Assembly: GCA_964422365.1 (NCBI GenBank)
Contig: CAYRAV010000016.1
Coordinates: 1 to 50,553 of the forward strand
Source: CAYRAV01 sp964422365
GTDB lineage: Bacteria; Bacillota; Clostridia; Lachnospirales; Lachnospiraceae
DNA: 50,553 bases
Reading direction: 5' to 3'
Each line of letters begins with the position of its first letter. The stretch's first letter is position 1. This document shows, in pieces, positions 1 to 9,672 of this stretch. The notes beneath the pieces are model-generated. The model saw only the letters and a program-made list of their open reading frames with translations, was not told the DNA's origin and did no database searches. A program made the translations under genes and the position numbers.

Positions 1-166
1 GGGTATCCCGCAACTCATGCCCTTTCGGGCTGGCGGACTTCGTCCGATATGGTATACCCATCTGTCCTAAATTCATTCGATGCAGCCCGCTGCACCTCAT
101 GAATTTGGAACAAATCCCCACAAATTGTGACATACATCTTGTAACAAGCAATTTTCAAACATGCTC
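1..166 (-). mobile_element. Family A MITE, cut by the window edge
   Basis: The right terminal inverted repeat reads CAATTTTCAAACATGCTC at 149-166 and is followed by TA at 167-168. On the minus strand the element starts GAGCATGTTTGAAAATTGC, like the complete copies at 41375 and 46601, and shares their interior (TTGTTCCAAATTCATGAGG). It then departs into another module near 1-65 (GGGCTGGCGGACTTCGTC) that recurs at 28235-28290. No coding capacity. The rest lies outside the window. The element supplies the last codons of the adjacent gene. Confidence 0.8.
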
Positions 167-1417
167 TAGTTCTATTTGATACTGCCGCAATGTATCTATC
201 ACAATATCTTTTATATCCGGTTTCTTATTCAAGATATTTTTTATCTCTTCAAATCCATTATCCCTTAATTTTGTATTATAACCTATGCGTTCTCTTAATT
301 TCTGACGTCTTACATTTAAAGTATGGCGTATTTCCACCATTTCTTTGCTGTCAATCAATGCCTCAGCCTGTGAGACCCAGATTTCTATATCTTGTATCTG
401 TAAATCTTCTAATTGCCCTAATAACTCTTCTCTATAATAATTCAACCGTTCTGTATTATTCTGGTATCTTCTTTCCTCTTCTAATGCCTTTTGATATTGT
501 TCCCATAGATACTGAAGCTCCATTGAAGATTTTACATTAAATTTGCTGCATGCATAATCTAATACAGAAGTATTATTTACATATTTTATTTTTATCTTAT
601 TTAGCAACCCTATCGCTTTATTTATTTTTTTATCAATGAGTATAACCTGATATTTATTTTTTCTTGATTCAAGAAAAATATATGCTGCACTTCCTGCTGC
701 CATCACAATTGTCATGATATATGGAATTGTCATATCTGATTGAAATGCAGCGGAGATTGCCCAAAATAATACAAATAGCGAGACAATTAAAACACTAATT
801 GACATTGCTATTTTTTTTAGAAATTTCTGCCCTGCTGCAATATCATTACGTTGATAAAGTAATGTTTTCTTTTCACTTTCTAAATGATGCAGATCATTTT
901 TTACAATTCGCTGATACTTCTCTTCTTCCTGCATTTTTTTTATTTCTTCTAACATATTGCTCTGATATCTTCTTATGCCATAAAATTTAGGATCTGTTGA
1001 TCTTAATTCACTTTTTTGATATTGATTCCTTTCCCGCATTAAAGTCAACATCTGCCTTGCATTGTCTATCATTTCTGACTTTACTTTCTCTGGAGCTTCA
1101 TCTATTTTTTGAATGTCCATTAAATATTCTGTCACTACCTGATATTCTAATCTGGCATCTTCCATCTGATTGGACGCCTCCACAATCTGCTCACAGCTGT
1201 CTGCTATATATTGCTGGTATTCCTCCTTTGTTTTTGGTTTACTAATCCTATCAGATGAACCATTTTTCATTTCCTGTAATAACTTTTCTCTATTTAACTG
1301 ACGGCCTTCTTCACGAATGATTTCTATCTCCTGGTCTTCTTTTTCTACTGCTTCTATCTTTTTTTCAAAGTTGTCAGTGGATTCTTTTCCTTTTTTCTTT
1401 CTTCTAAATAAGCTCAT
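155..1417 (-). CDS. Membrane-anchored coiled-coil protein of the Hsp70-like operon
   Basis: A 420-residue protein that I do not recognise by family. The first ~190 residues are charged and rich in Glu, Lys and Gln, with heptad-like runs that suggest coiled coil. Two adjacent hydrophobic segments follow near residues 200-250, then a second helical charged region. It is probably an inner-membrane protein with long cytoplasmic arms. I chose the ATG at 1417 (MSLFRRKKK) because AGAAGG lies 9 nt upstream; an in-frame start 10 codons earlier has no such site. It follows the TPR gene by 38 bp and is the last gene of the operon inside the window. Its C-terminal residues LEHV and its stop are encoded by a family A element end, so the native C-terminus has probably been replaced. 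Confidence 0.75.
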   Translation of the reverse strand: MSLFRRKKKGKESTDNFEKKIEAVEKEDQEIEIIREEGRQLNREKLLQEMKNGSSDRISKPKTKEEYQQYIADSCEQIVEASNQMEDARLEYQVVTEYLMDIQKIDEAPEKVKSEMIDNARQMLTLMRERNQYQKSELRSTDPKFYGIRRYQSNMLEEIKKMQEEEKYQRIVKNDLHHLESEKKTLLYQRNDIAAGQKFLKKIAMSISVLIVSLFVLFWAISAAFQSDMTIPYIMTIVMAAGSAAYIFLESRKNKYQVILIDKKINKAIGLLNKIKIKYVNNTSVLDYACSKFNVKSSMELQYLWEQYQKALEEERRYQNNTERLNYYREELLGQLEDLQIQDIEIWVSQAEALIDSKEMVEIRHTLNVRRQKLRERIGYNTKLRDNGFEEIKNILNKKPDIKDIVIDTLRQYQIELEHV

Positions 1418-1455
1418 ACTTTCACACCTTCTAATGTACCTATACACAGTATTAT

Positions 1456-2289
1456 TTACAATTCTTCCCTATATTCCTTCTTCCATTGCCCAATTAATGT
1501 TTCAATGTTTTCATAATACTCCGCTACTTTGCCATCTTCTTTCAGCTTTGAAAATTTTTTAATCTCTTTATAAATTTGTAAATTCTTTGCCTCTTCTAAA
1601 ATAGTATTTAATTCCTCTAAATATAATTTTGCCTGTCCCTCTGAAACTTGATAACGAAGAAGCTCTTCCTCAAATTCTTTTTCATATTTTCCTAATTTCA
1701 AAGCAAAAAAATACTGTTTTAAACTTTCCTCGTTATTATTTCTGCTATAAGCTTCCTTAAATTCTTGTGCCGCAGAATGAAATGTTCTTGTATGCACATG
1801 TGCAATTGCCAGATTATGCAGAATATCCCCATATTCTTTCACATCTAACTCCGCCGCCTCTTTGCTATGCAAAATCTTTTCATATTCTTTTGCAGCCTCG
1901 GTATACTTTTCATATCTGAGATAATTATCTCCCTTTATCTTCATTCTGCCCCACAATGGCAGATCATTGACAGAATCTATAATTTGTATCACATCTTTAA
2001 TTTCATCTTCTGTATAATAATCTGCACTGCATAAGAGAGTTACAACAATATCCTTCATTCCATTTCTGTTCTTTATCATCTGTTCCAATTTTTCAGCTGT
2101 TTCTTTCATTTCTAATTGTTCTCTCAGCCAGACAACCATTGCTCTATCAAATGTATCTTCTGTTACAGTATAAATATTTTCATATAAATAATAACATAAC
2201 TCTTCTATGGAATAGACCTCACTCTTTGTTAATGGAAAATATAGTGGTTCCTCTGCCAACTTTCCTGTACACAATATAAATTTTCCCAT
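1456..2289 (-). CDS. TPR-like helical protein of the Hsp70-like operon
   Basis: A 277-residue soluble protein with no signal peptide or membrane segment. The middle contains TPR-like helical pairs (NLAIAHVHTRTFHSAAQEF near residues 160-185, with a preceding YEKYTEAAKEYEKIL repeat), so a protein-binding scaffold role is likely. The function is unknown. I place the start at 2289 (MGKFILCTGK), with GAGAGG about 10 nt upstream. An in-frame start at 2337 would add 16 residues read from the reverse of a family B element remnant and is unlikely to be used. It lies between the DUF5716-like gene (82 bp upstream) and the membrane coiled-coil gene. Confidence 0.75.
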   Translation of the reverse strand: MGKFILCTGKLAEEPLYFPLTKSEVYSIEELCYYLYENIYTVTEDTFDRAMVVWLREQLEMKETAEKLEQMIKNRNGMKDIVVTLLCSADYYTEDEIKDVIQIIDSVNDLPLWGRMKIKGDNYLRYEKYTEAAKEYEKILHSKEAAELDVKEYGDILHNLAIAHVHTRTFHSAAQEFKEAYSRNNNEESLKQYFFALKLGKYEKEFEEELLRYQVSEGQAKLYLEELNTILEEAKNLQIYKEIKKFSKLKEDGKVAEYYENIETLIGQWKKEYREEL

Positions 2290-2316
2290 GTTATCTATTC
2301 CTCTCTTTCTTCTATT

Positions 2317-2367
2317 TTTCCAGTTCGGCCATACCATTCATACCTTAATTTTCAATACAAAGCACTT
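2317..2367 (+). mobile_element. Family B MITE, solo left end
   Basis: CAGTTCGGCCATACCATTC followed by ATACCTTAATTTTCA closely matches the left end of the complete element at 34827. No partner right end or target duplication is visible. It begins 4 bp beyond the stop codon of the DUF5716-like gene, so it occupies the gap between two genes of the same operon. It is too short to code and is a decayed remnant. Confidence 0.6.
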
Positions 2368-2371
2368 CCTA

Positions 2372-3634
2372 TTAAACCTCAAAGGTCTTTTCCCAAATTC
2401 TATGACTAGAAGGAAACATAGAACCGAATCCCAATTCCTTTATGGAAATTACCAAAGTATGCAAATCTGTAAAGCGAAGATGCAAACGGATTCTTTCTGT
2501 ACGAGCAGGCTTTTGTCTTATTCCCTCTAAAGGTATCATTCTTCTTTCTTCCGTTCTTTGAATAACATTATACAAGACAATCTCTAACTCTTCTTCCTGA
2601 TCCATAATAATATCAACTGTATTCTCACTTTCATACCATGCCTGTCCTGCTTTTAACAGAACAAAATCTTTTATTTCTGCATCATAATACAACTGCATCC
2701 TGACTTCAGAAACAACAATATCATCTCCTGCGAAAAAGAACTCTCCTGCCCTTTTTTGTTCTATTGCCTCTCTTGCCGCATAGCAGGCTCCCTTACTATA
2801 TAAATTCTGACCTATAAAAACTCTTCTGCCAATACACAGCCTTTTTAAAACATCTGTTGACCATTCTCCTTCAAATCCTCTGCCAGTTACATAAATAGTG
2901 GCCACTATCTGCCTATGCAGTACATTTTTTGTGATATTTTCGAATGTAAATGCAATATTTTTTTTCTGTAATGGATTTTCCAACATTTCAAAATTTAATG
3001 TAGCAGTAAAATCCTTTGGCACAATACCAATCAGTGCAGGTTTTCTTTTCCGATTAATACTAAGCTGATTATAATACAACCCCTTTTTATTAAAATCAAA
3101 CAACCCTACATCATTGAGCCACAATTCTTTTTTTTGGCTTAATGCATAACTAACAAAACTCTGGCTGTGACTCTGCACCATTGCACGGTTCCTATGTATT
3201 CCTAATCTTCCTAAAGCCTGATAAATACTGCGGATAATCTTTACATCTGTTTCTTCAATTGTTACAACCAGCTTTAATATGACTTCATCTGGACATTCTC
3301 TTTTCAAAAGATTTAGTACTTTCTTTAAAAAACGTTCCAGTAAGACATCTGCCGAAAATTCTGTTTCAAATATTTTCACATTTTTCTCTTCTTTTACTCT
3401 TTGCAATATTTGATTTAAATATACAGCTTTCTCTTCTTTTGCCAATTGTATTGCATCCAATCCATATACCCATTCTTTTGTATCTTTCCGCACTCCCAAA
3501 ACAGTTGGTATCTGTTCCTCATTTTCCTTATACATAATTGTTTCTGCTTCATAAGTTATTGTACTGAAATAACTTATCTGGGAAAAATCATCACATAAAT
3601 CCAATCCAACTAACAACGTTCCCTGTTTTTTCAT
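2372..3634 (-). CDS. Hsp70/actin-fold-like protein (DUF5716-type)
   Basis: A 420-residue protein with the general layout of an Hsp70-like ATPase fold. There is a phosphate-1-type strand near the N-terminus (LLVGLDLCDDFSQISYF). A second phosphate-loop-like segment lies near residue 175 (NDVGLFDFNKKGLYY). An adenosine-motif-like stretch follows (IYVTGRGFEGEWSTDVLKR, then GRRVFIGQNLYSKGACYAA). The C-terminus is beta-rich and ends LGFGSMFPSSHRIWEKT. The DLCDDFS loop lacks the usual Gly-Thr-Thr of DnaK, so ATP turnover is uncertain. I associate this architecture with the DUF5716 family of Lachnospiraceae from memory. It lies 11 bp downstream of the giant DUF5717-like gene and is surely co-transcribed with it. 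Its cellular role is unknown. Confidence 0.7.
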   Translation of the reverse strand: MKKQGTLLVGLDLCDDFSQISYFSTITYEAETIMYKENEEQIPTVLGVRKDTKEWVYGLDAIQLAKEEKAVYLNQILQRVKEEKNVKIFETEFSADVLLERFLKKVLNLLKRECPDEVILKLVVTIEETDVKIIRSIYQALGRLGIHRNRAMVQSHSQSFVSYALSQKKELWLNDVGLFDFNKKGLYYNQLSINRKRKPALIGIVPKDFTATLNFEMLENPLQKKNIAFTFENITKNVLHRQIVATIYVTGRGFEGEWSTDVLKRLCIGRRVFIGQNLYSKGACYAAREAIEQKRAGEFFFAGDDIVVSEVRMQLYYDAEIKDFVLLKAGQAWYESENTVDIIMDQEEELEIVLYNVIQRTEERRMIPLEGIRQKPARTERIRLHLRFTDLHTLVISIKELGFGSMFPSSHRIWEKTFEV

Positions 3635-3645
3635 TTTAACTTCTC

Positions 3646-6600
3646 CTATAGCATTTTAAACGCTTCTTTTGAGGCATAATCTGTGCGGATATAATTGTCT
3701 ATCAGTTCTAACAAGGTCTTTTCATCCTGCACTTCCTGTGCCATCAGCATTAAATTCAGCTGATTATAACGATCCTCTTCTACATCAAAATCTGCATCTG
3801 CTTTTACCATAATACTTTCTGTTATATTTACATCCATTCCATCTATTTCTGTAATATAATATTGTAATATTTCATTATAAAACAACGTAAAAGATTTTAC
3901 AAAAATTCCCTGATAAATGTTTTCCATTGTTTCTGTAATATATTCTTGATTATTTTGTTCATTTTCTATCAAATAATGAATCTTTACAGTATGCCCCGGA
4001 TTGGTTTTATATTCCACAAAATATCTGTCGGACACTTCACTTGGAAGTTCCACCTTATTTTTTAACCGCTTAAAAAATGGAAGAATTTTCCCCTCTTCTA
4101 CAAATTGATTCAAATAATAATCTGCCAGTTTTTTCTGTTCTTCGCTTAACTTTTGTAATTCACTATAATATTTCAGCAAAGCCAGCATATAGGATACTTT
4201 TTCTTCATGAAACAATTCCTTTTTTATAATTTCAAATATTTCTTTTGGGGTAATTCTGTCAAACATCAAGTATTTATACACACTATAACATAAAAATGCC
4301 TTTTTGAGTACCTCATTGCCTTCTGCCTTATAATAAGATATAAAGGCACGAGCCGAATCAGGTATATAACTTTCTGTAAACAACATCTGGCTAAGAAGTC
4401 TTTCCTCTAAATGGGTAGTTGGCATTTCTTTTTCTTTGGCTTCGCGCCATATCTGAAACATTTCTTTTGTTGTTCCAACATATTCATCAATAAGATACTC
4501 TAAAATATATGTATCATATTTTCGCTTTTGGAATACATAATAACACATTTCACAAAATAGTCTTTTTGTTGTTTCATCTTGCATGTTTTCTAAAACATTT
4601 TTATTTTTCTGCAGCATTTTTGTGCAAAGACGCATAATTTTCTTTATATCGACACCCATATAACCAAATTTTGCAATGTCTTCAAATATTTTCTCATAAA
4701 GTCCTCTGGTAATTCCGATTTCCATTATTTCTATTTTATCACTTCGATACATTGCACCTAAATCTACATCTAAAATCAGACTTTCTAATTTTTCCTCTTC
4801 ATAATGGTCATAATAATAACGTATTCTGCTCATTTGATATTTTCTTTGGTAACCATTCCGTAACTTGCTGTCATCTACCATATATTTAATTGCTGCAAAT
4901 TTTCCACCATCATACTGATATTTCTCCGCTTGTTCAAATAAATATAACAACAGCATTTCATTCCTATTTCCAGCTTCATAACATCGTGCCGCATACTTTT
5001 CAAATGGAATTAATTTTTCCAGCGTATATTCCTGTATATTTTTAATGTACCTGTTTCCATTTGCGTCTGCAAAAAATATTTTTGCATTTTCTGTAAACAT
5101 TGGAATCAGTGCTTCTCTATTTTCAATCGCAACATAACATTCTTCTCTGCACTCTTTATGAACAATATAGATACCTATCAATTTTGTATTCCTGCATGTC
5201 ATTTTATGGATAAACATAACATATGGCAGCTGTTTTTCTTCTTCCTGCGTGAATAGTTTCAGTAAAAGGCAGTCACAATACAAGAATGCCAGCTGTGAGT
5301 CTATCTTGTGAAGTGCCAGTTGCGACTTTACAAATTCCACAATCTGTTCCTGATATTCTGCATATATTCTAGGATATTCATTTCTACAGTGGATAATATT
5401 AACAAAAAGTAATGCTTTCTTTTTCTCCGGAAGAAGGTTTCCATGCTTAAAATACAAATATATTTCCATTGGCAGAAGTTCGCCGGTATCCTCTTCTAAA
5501 GAATACATATAATACTCATGCAATTCCGTAATTTTTAATTTTTTTTCAATCCCAAGCTGATACCATTTTATATAATCTTTTCCTATTTTTTCTCCTTTAA
5601 TCAACATACTGCAAATACTACTTAAAATTTCATTTTTCTCCCACTGATGGTACAGTTCAACAAGATTTTTAAAAATCAACTGATGAAACTTTTTCTGTTT
5701 TCCTGCCAAATCTGCAAATATATCTATTACTTTTTCTTTTAAACATTGTAGTTTTACTCCCATATTAATTACTTGTATGTTAAACGGATCTAATTCCTTT
5801 AACATAACTGGAGATTCATTATACAGAGAACAAACCTCATAGTACAAAACCGGGCTATAACACCCCTTATCAAATTGTTCTCTAATTGCACGTAATTTAG
5901 CAGTCTTATTACTTTCAAAACGTTTATCAAGAAACAATAAATACCATAAAATATTCCATTTTCTATATTCCTGCTTATAATGCTTTGAAATTAATTTTAC
6001 TGCTTCCTCCACATCACTTTCCTGCTTTAATACCAATGCTTTTAAATACATATAACCACAAAAAACATCTATTTGTTCCTTTTCCAGCTTTTCTTTTTCT
6101 TTGTCAAGCGATGCTAATAGTTTTTTTGCTGTCTCTTCTTCTCCCCCAAGCAAAAAACTATGAATCTTAAATAATTCCAAACTCTTTGTATATTCAATTT
6201 TTTCTAGTTCCTGCAATACTTGTTCTGTTTTTTCTACGTATTCCCCTACTGTGATATGATTACTTCTGAATTTGAGATAATTATTTACAAGGCAGGCAGA
6301 CAATTCTTTTTTCTTCTTTCTGTCAGGGTCAGCTTTCACACTCTCTTTGATGCACTCTGCCTCAATTTCTACTTCCACAATTTGTGATATTGTTTGCAGA
6401 ATTATCTTTCCTTTATTGATGCCATGCCGCATTTTTGCGGGGTTAAGAACAATATCTAATATAAAATTATTGCCTATAAAATTATCTCCCCAAACAATTT
6501 TGTGATCTGGTATGATAAAAGCATTATCTGTGCTTACCCTTATCTCCATATATCCCCAATGATTCTTTGTTAATATGATTTTATCTGCAACTGTCTCTGT

Positions 6601-7215
6601 TGTAACTTTATATTTTTTTTCTTTCTTATCTACATCAAATTGAATTCTTGGCTTTTTATTATTTGCAATTAAAAATTCTTCCAATGCCTGGCTAGTGGAA
6701 ATTCCCTTCATCAAACTGCGATACAAAACTTTATTTTCTGTATCACGATGCAAAAATATTTTTTCAAACTCCTTTGCTTTAAATAAATGTACGGCTTCTG
6801 TCCAATCAATTTTTGCCAAATTAGCAAAATGGAACAAATCATTTATTTTCCCTATTTTAGTTTCTACATAAGGCGGAATAATATGTGCAGCAAATGGCAC
6901 AGTTATTTCACCACAGCTTGAAACAATGATTATATTACCAGTAATATCCTGCTTTTCCTCAAACTCTTCTGCCGAAAAAGTATATGCTATTTCATTTTCT
7001 TTTCCGGCAAAGGAGGGTGTTTCAATATGTAAACTATGTAAAGAAGAATAGCTAAGGCCTTTCATCACTGCATTTTTATTATTCTTTATTGTTATGCTTC
7101 CTCTGTATTCTTTTCCGCTCTCTACCTCAAATTCTATTTTTTCTTCTGATAATATAATTTTAGGTAGTTCATATTCAAATATTTCTTTTGATAATTGTGT
7201 AATTTTTTCTTTCAC
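3646..7215 (-). CDS. Giant helical-repeat protein (DUF5717-type)
   Basis: 1189 residues, with no signal peptide and no membrane segment. The first ~300 residues look beta-rich, with two Ig-like stretches (YRGSITIKNNKNAVMKG near residue 37 and GKIILQTISQIVEVEIE near residue 265). The rest is almost wholly alpha-helical with TPR/HEAT-like spacing, followed by a short beta-rich tail. This matches my recollection of the DUF5717 family, which is found next to DUF5716 in Lachnospiraceae. The start is GTG at 7215 with AGGTGG 6 nt upstream. It is the first gene of a four-gene minus-strand operon. The architecture suggests a large scaffold or client-binding partner for the Hsp70-like protein downstream, but this is inference. 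Confidence 0.7.
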   Translation of the reverse strand: MKEKITQLSKEIFEYELPKIILSEEKIEFEVESGKEYRGSITIKNNKNAVMKGLSYSSLHSLHIETPSFAGKENEIAYTFSAEEFEEKQDITGNIIIVSSCGEITVPFAAHIIPPYVETKIGKINDLFHFANLAKIDWTEAVHLFKAKEFEKIFLHRDTENKVLYRSLMKGISTSQALEEFLIANNKKPRIQFDVDKKEKKYKVTTETVADKIILTKNHWGYMEIRVSTDNAFIIPDHKIVWGDNFIGNNFILDIVLNPAKMRHGINKGKIILQTISQIVEVEIEAECIKESVKADPDRKKKKELSACLVNNYLKFRSNHITVGEYVEKTEQVLQELEKIEYTKSLELFKIHSFLLGGEEETAKKLLASLDKEKEKLEKEQIDVFCGYMYLKALVLKQESDVEEAVKLISKHYKQEYRKWNILWYLLFLDKRFESNKTAKLRAIREQFDKGCYSPVLYYEVCSLYNESPVMLKELDPFNIQVINMGVKLQCLKEKVIDIFADLAGKQKKFHQLIFKNLVELYHQWEKNEILSSICSMLIKGEKIGKDYIKWYQLGIEKKLKITELHEYYMYSLEEDTGELLPMEIYLYFKHGNLLPEKKKALLFVNIIHCRNEYPRIYAEYQEQIVEFVKSQLALHKIDSQLAFLYCDCLLLKLFTQEEEKQLPYVMFIHKMTCRNTKLIGIYIVHKECREECYVAIENREALIPMFTENAKIFFADANGNRYIKNIQEYTLEKLIPFEKYAARCYEAGNRNEMLLLYLFEQAEKYQYDGGKFAAIKYMVDDSKLRNGYQRKYQMSRIRYYYDHYEEEKLESLILDVDLGAMYRSDKIEIMEIGITRGLYEKIFEDIAKFGYMGVDIKKIMRLCTKMLQKNKNVLENMQDETTKRLFCEMCYYVFQKRKYDTYILEYLIDEYVGTTKEMFQIWREAKEKEMPTTHLEERLLSQMLFTESYIPDSARAFISYYKAEGNEVLKKAFLCYSVYKYLMFDRITPKEIFEIIKKELFHEEKVSYMLALLKYYSELQKLSEEQKKLADYYLNQFVEEGKILPFFKRLKNKVELPSEVSDRYFVEYKTNPGHTVKIHYLIENEQNNQEYITETMENIYQGIFVKSFTLFYNEILQYYITEIDGMDVNITESIMVKADADFDVEEDRYNQLNLMLMAQEVQDEKTLLELIDNYIRTDYASKEAFKML

Positions 7216-7646
7216 TTTTGTCCACCTGCATTTATTTCTATTTCAACGGATTATTCCATCCGCTCAGTTCCATTTAAGTTTAAATCATGATTAGCTTATG
7301 TCCAGAGCATGTTTGAAAATTCATTGTCACAATCATAACACCCTGTTAGCTTGCAAAATATTCTCATGTTTTGTAAATGACACTTCTTGAATAATTATCC
7401 TTATTCTATGCTTATATCACATGACACAATAGTTCCATTATAACACTACTATCATAAAACTTTCAACTAAAAACAAACGTTTTTACACTGTTTTATCATT
7501 TTTGCTTTTTATGGTGTTTTATTTATTTTTTTGAAATTCCATCAATTTCTATTGCAAATTGTGAACTTTCATGTTAATATAATAAAGGTTTCAGAATATA
7601 TCTGAAAAAATACTGATTGCTAATACCTAAAAGTGGAGGAATTTTT
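7216..7646. other. Divergent intergenic region
   Basis: 431 bp between the giant gene (minus) and a small plus-strand gene. It holds a family A element relic at 7306-7335 (AGAGCATGTTTGAAAATTC) with no matching right end, and a plus-strand promoter at 7552-7580. The promoter of the minus-strand operon must also lie here, but I see no convincing -35/-10 pair for it. Nothing else stands out. Confidence 0.5.
7552..7580 (+). promoter_or_regulatory. Sigma-A-type promoter of the 75-residue gene
   Basis: TTGCAA at 7552-7557 and TAATAT at 7575-7580 are separated by 17 bp. Transcription would start near 7587, about 60 bp before the ATG at 7647. Confidence 0.5.
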
Positions 7647-7874
7647 ATGAAGCTATTTCGAAACGAAGCATTATCTATGAATGATATTGATTTTTCTAAA
7701 TGTGAAACTTTAAATGGTGATTATATTGAAATCGCAACTGCAAGACCAGAATTATTAGAAAAATACATCAGCTACTTTGAAACCTATATCCAAAAATATC
7801 CAAAACATATAAACTGTGATATATGGAAACATTATATTTTAGTACTAGAAGATGCTATTACAGCACAAAGTTAA
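7647..7874 (+). CDS. Small protein of unknown function, 75 residues
   Basis: Begins MKLFRNEALSMNDIDF and contains a run of aromatic and charged residues (KYISYFETYIQKYPKH). No signal peptide, membrane segment or motif that I recognise. The ATG at 7647 has a strong GTGGAGG site 7-8 nt upstream and a promoter at 7552-7580. An in-frame start 10 codons earlier lies upstream of that site and is rejected. It is a single-gene unit, transcribed away from the Hsp70-like operon. A family B element begins 10 bp after its stop codon. Confidence 0.6.
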   Translation: MKLFRNEALSMNDIDFSKCETLNGDYIEIATARPELLEKYISYFETYIQKYPKHINCDIWKHYILVLEDAITAQS

Positions 7875-7884
7875 TATATATTGT

Positions 7885-8067
7885 GTAACAGTTCAACCAT
7901 GCATAAATGATGGTGCAAAGTACATGTAACTGCCTGCAAGCCAGGGGTACTTTGTATCATCATTTCTATATAGCAGACGCTATCAATGAAGCACTTGTCA
8001 ATCAATCTATTTTTTAGTGAAAATGTATCTTTTGACAAATGATACATTGGCATCACCGAACTGTTAC
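7885..8067 (+). mobile_element. Family B MITE, complete, with perfect 8-bp target duplication
   Basis: The left end GTAACAGTTCAACCATGC (7885-7902) is inverted at the right as GGCATCACCGAACTGTTAC (8049-8067). The flanks are TATATTGT at 7877-7884 and TATATTGT at 8068-8075, a perfect duplication. Inside is a long hairpin whose arms are AAATGATGGTGCAAAGTAC and GTACTTTGTATCATCATTT, with two mismatches. No transposase. It lies 10 bp past the stop of the small gene. Confidence 0.85.
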
Positions 8068-8075
8068 TATATTGT

Positions 8076-8388
8076 GATTAATTGTGATTACTTTGGCTAT
8101 TAAAATTGACATATTGAATATATTTAATCTGTGATGTTATAAGGTATCTAAAAATTGATTTGTCAATTTTCAACCGCCAAGTAATATGAAATATAAAAGT
8201 ACACCACATATGGTTCTGCCAAATAGGACATTTACCCATGTAGCGTACTCTTTATTTTGTATTATATTCTGTATACAATACTTGCTGATATCTGCTGAAC
8301 AAATTCCAGTATCAACAATTGTCCAGTTTAAATGCAAATTTATGGCTTCTATACACTTCTGCAAATTATAAATATCTGTTTTGTATCC
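8076..8388. other. Intergenic region downstream of purA
   Basis: AT-rich sequence between the family B element and the purA stop. It contains a perfect 8-bp hairpin, AAAATTGA-TTTG-TCAATTTT, at about 8152-8171. Short open frames on both strands lack ribosome binding sites. I see no gene here. Confidence 0.4.
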
Positions 8389-9672
8389 TTACTTATTTCT
8401 ATAAATAATTTCATTTCTTTCCGGACCATTCGACACCATTGTAATCGGAACTTCAATTTGTTTCTCCACAAATTCTATATATTTCCTACAGTTTTCAGGT
8501 AATTCTTCGTATTTTTGAATTCCTCTAATATCTTCCTTCCAACCAGGTAACACTTCATATACAGGTTTTGATTTGGCTAATTTCGCAGTGGTAGGGAAAT
8601 CTCTAGTTACTTCTCCATCAATCTCATAACCAACACAAACAGGAATCTCATCTAAATATCCTAATACATCCAACACTGTAAATGCGATCTCTGTTGCTCC
8701 CTGAATCTTGCATCCATAACGTGTAGCAACTGCATCAAACCATCCCATCCTTCTAGGACGTCCTGTTGTAGCACCATATTCTCCACCATCGCCACCACGT
8801 TTTCTCAATTCTTCTGCTTCCTCACCAAATATTTCACTGACAAATTCTCCTGCACCAACTGCACTAGAATATGCTTTTACTACGGTTACAATGTTATTAA
8901 TCTCATAAGGTGGAATACCTGCTCCAATCGCACCATAAGCAGCTAATGTAGAGGATGATGTTACCATTGGATAAATACCAAAATCAGGATCTTTTAAAGA
9001 ACCCAATTGCCCTTCCAATAAAATATTTTTTCCTTCTTTAATGGCATTTTGTAAATATGAAGCGGTATCACATACAAATGGTTCTACTATTTTTTTATAT
9101 TCCATTAACGTTTGGAATAATTCTTCTTCATTGATTACCGGTTTATGATATAGATGTTCTAATAATATATTTTTCTGTACACAAACACGTTGAATCTTTT
9201 CTCTCAAAATATTCTCTTCCGCAAAAAGTTCAGATACCTGAAAACCAACTTTTGCATATTTATCCGAATAGAATGGTGCAATTCCTGATTTTGTAGAGCC
9301 AAATGATTTTCCTCCCAGCCGTTCTTCTTCATATTGATCAAATAAAATATGATATGGCATAACAATCTGTGCCCTATCAGAGACTAAAATTTTAGGCTTA
9401 GGCACTCCTTTTTCTACTAATTCATTCACTTCACGGAACAAATAAGGAATGTTTAATGCCACACCATTTCCAATTATACTTGTTGTATGATTATAAAATA
9501 CTCCCGATGGCAGTAAATGTAATGCAAATTTTCCATAATTATTGATAATTGTATGTCCGGCATTGCTTCCCCCCTGAAATCGAACAATAATATCCGACTT
9601 CTCACCGAGCATATCTGTAATCTTACCTTTTCCTTCATCGCCCCAGTTAGCGCCTACAATAGCTGTTACCAT
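8389..9672 (-). CDS. purA: Adenylosuccinate synthetase
   Basis: Joins IMP and aspartate using GTP to give adenylosuccinate, the first committed step from IMP to AMP, in the cytoplasm. 427 residues, the normal length. The GTP-binding GDEGKGK loop is at residues 11-17, followed by the conserved FQGGSNAGHT stretch. The arginine-rich TTGRPRRMGW segment and the C-terminal NGPERNE are also present. The start at 9672 (MVTAIVGANWG) has AGGAGG 8 nt upstream; an earlier in-frame ATG nine codons away lacks a site. It is the last gene of a co-directional run purC-purF-purB-HD-GYP-purA, with gaps large enough for separate promoters. Confidence 0.97.
   Translation of the reverse strand: MVTAIVGANWGDEGKGKITDMLGEKSDIIVRFQGGSNAGHTIINNYGKFALHLLPSGVFYNHTTSIIGNGVALNIPYLFREVNELVEKGVPKPKILVSDRAQIVMPYHILFDQYEEERLGGKSFGSTKSGIAPFYSDKYAKVGFQVSELFAEENILREKIQRVCVQKNILLEHLYHKPVINEEELFQTLMEYKKIVEPFVCDTASYLQNAIKEGKNILLEGQLGSLKDPDFGIYPMVTSSSTLAAYGAIGAGIPPYEINNIVTVVKAYSSAVGAGEFVSEIFGEEAEELRKRGGDGGEYGATTGRPRRMGWFDAVATRYGCKIQGATEIAFTVLDVLGYLDEIPVCVGYEIDGEVTRDFPTTAKLAKSKPVYEVLPGWKEDIRGIQKYEELPENCRKYIEFVEKQIEVPITMVSNGPERNEIIYRNK

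Noticed and set aside
7871..8056. 61-residue open frame on the minus strand
   Set aside because: It lies wholly inside a family B element with inverted ends and target duplications; no ribosome binding site.
8170..8364. 64-residue frames on both strands downstream of purA
   Set aside because: No ribosome binding site and no recognisable motif; opposite-strand frames of equal quality overlap.
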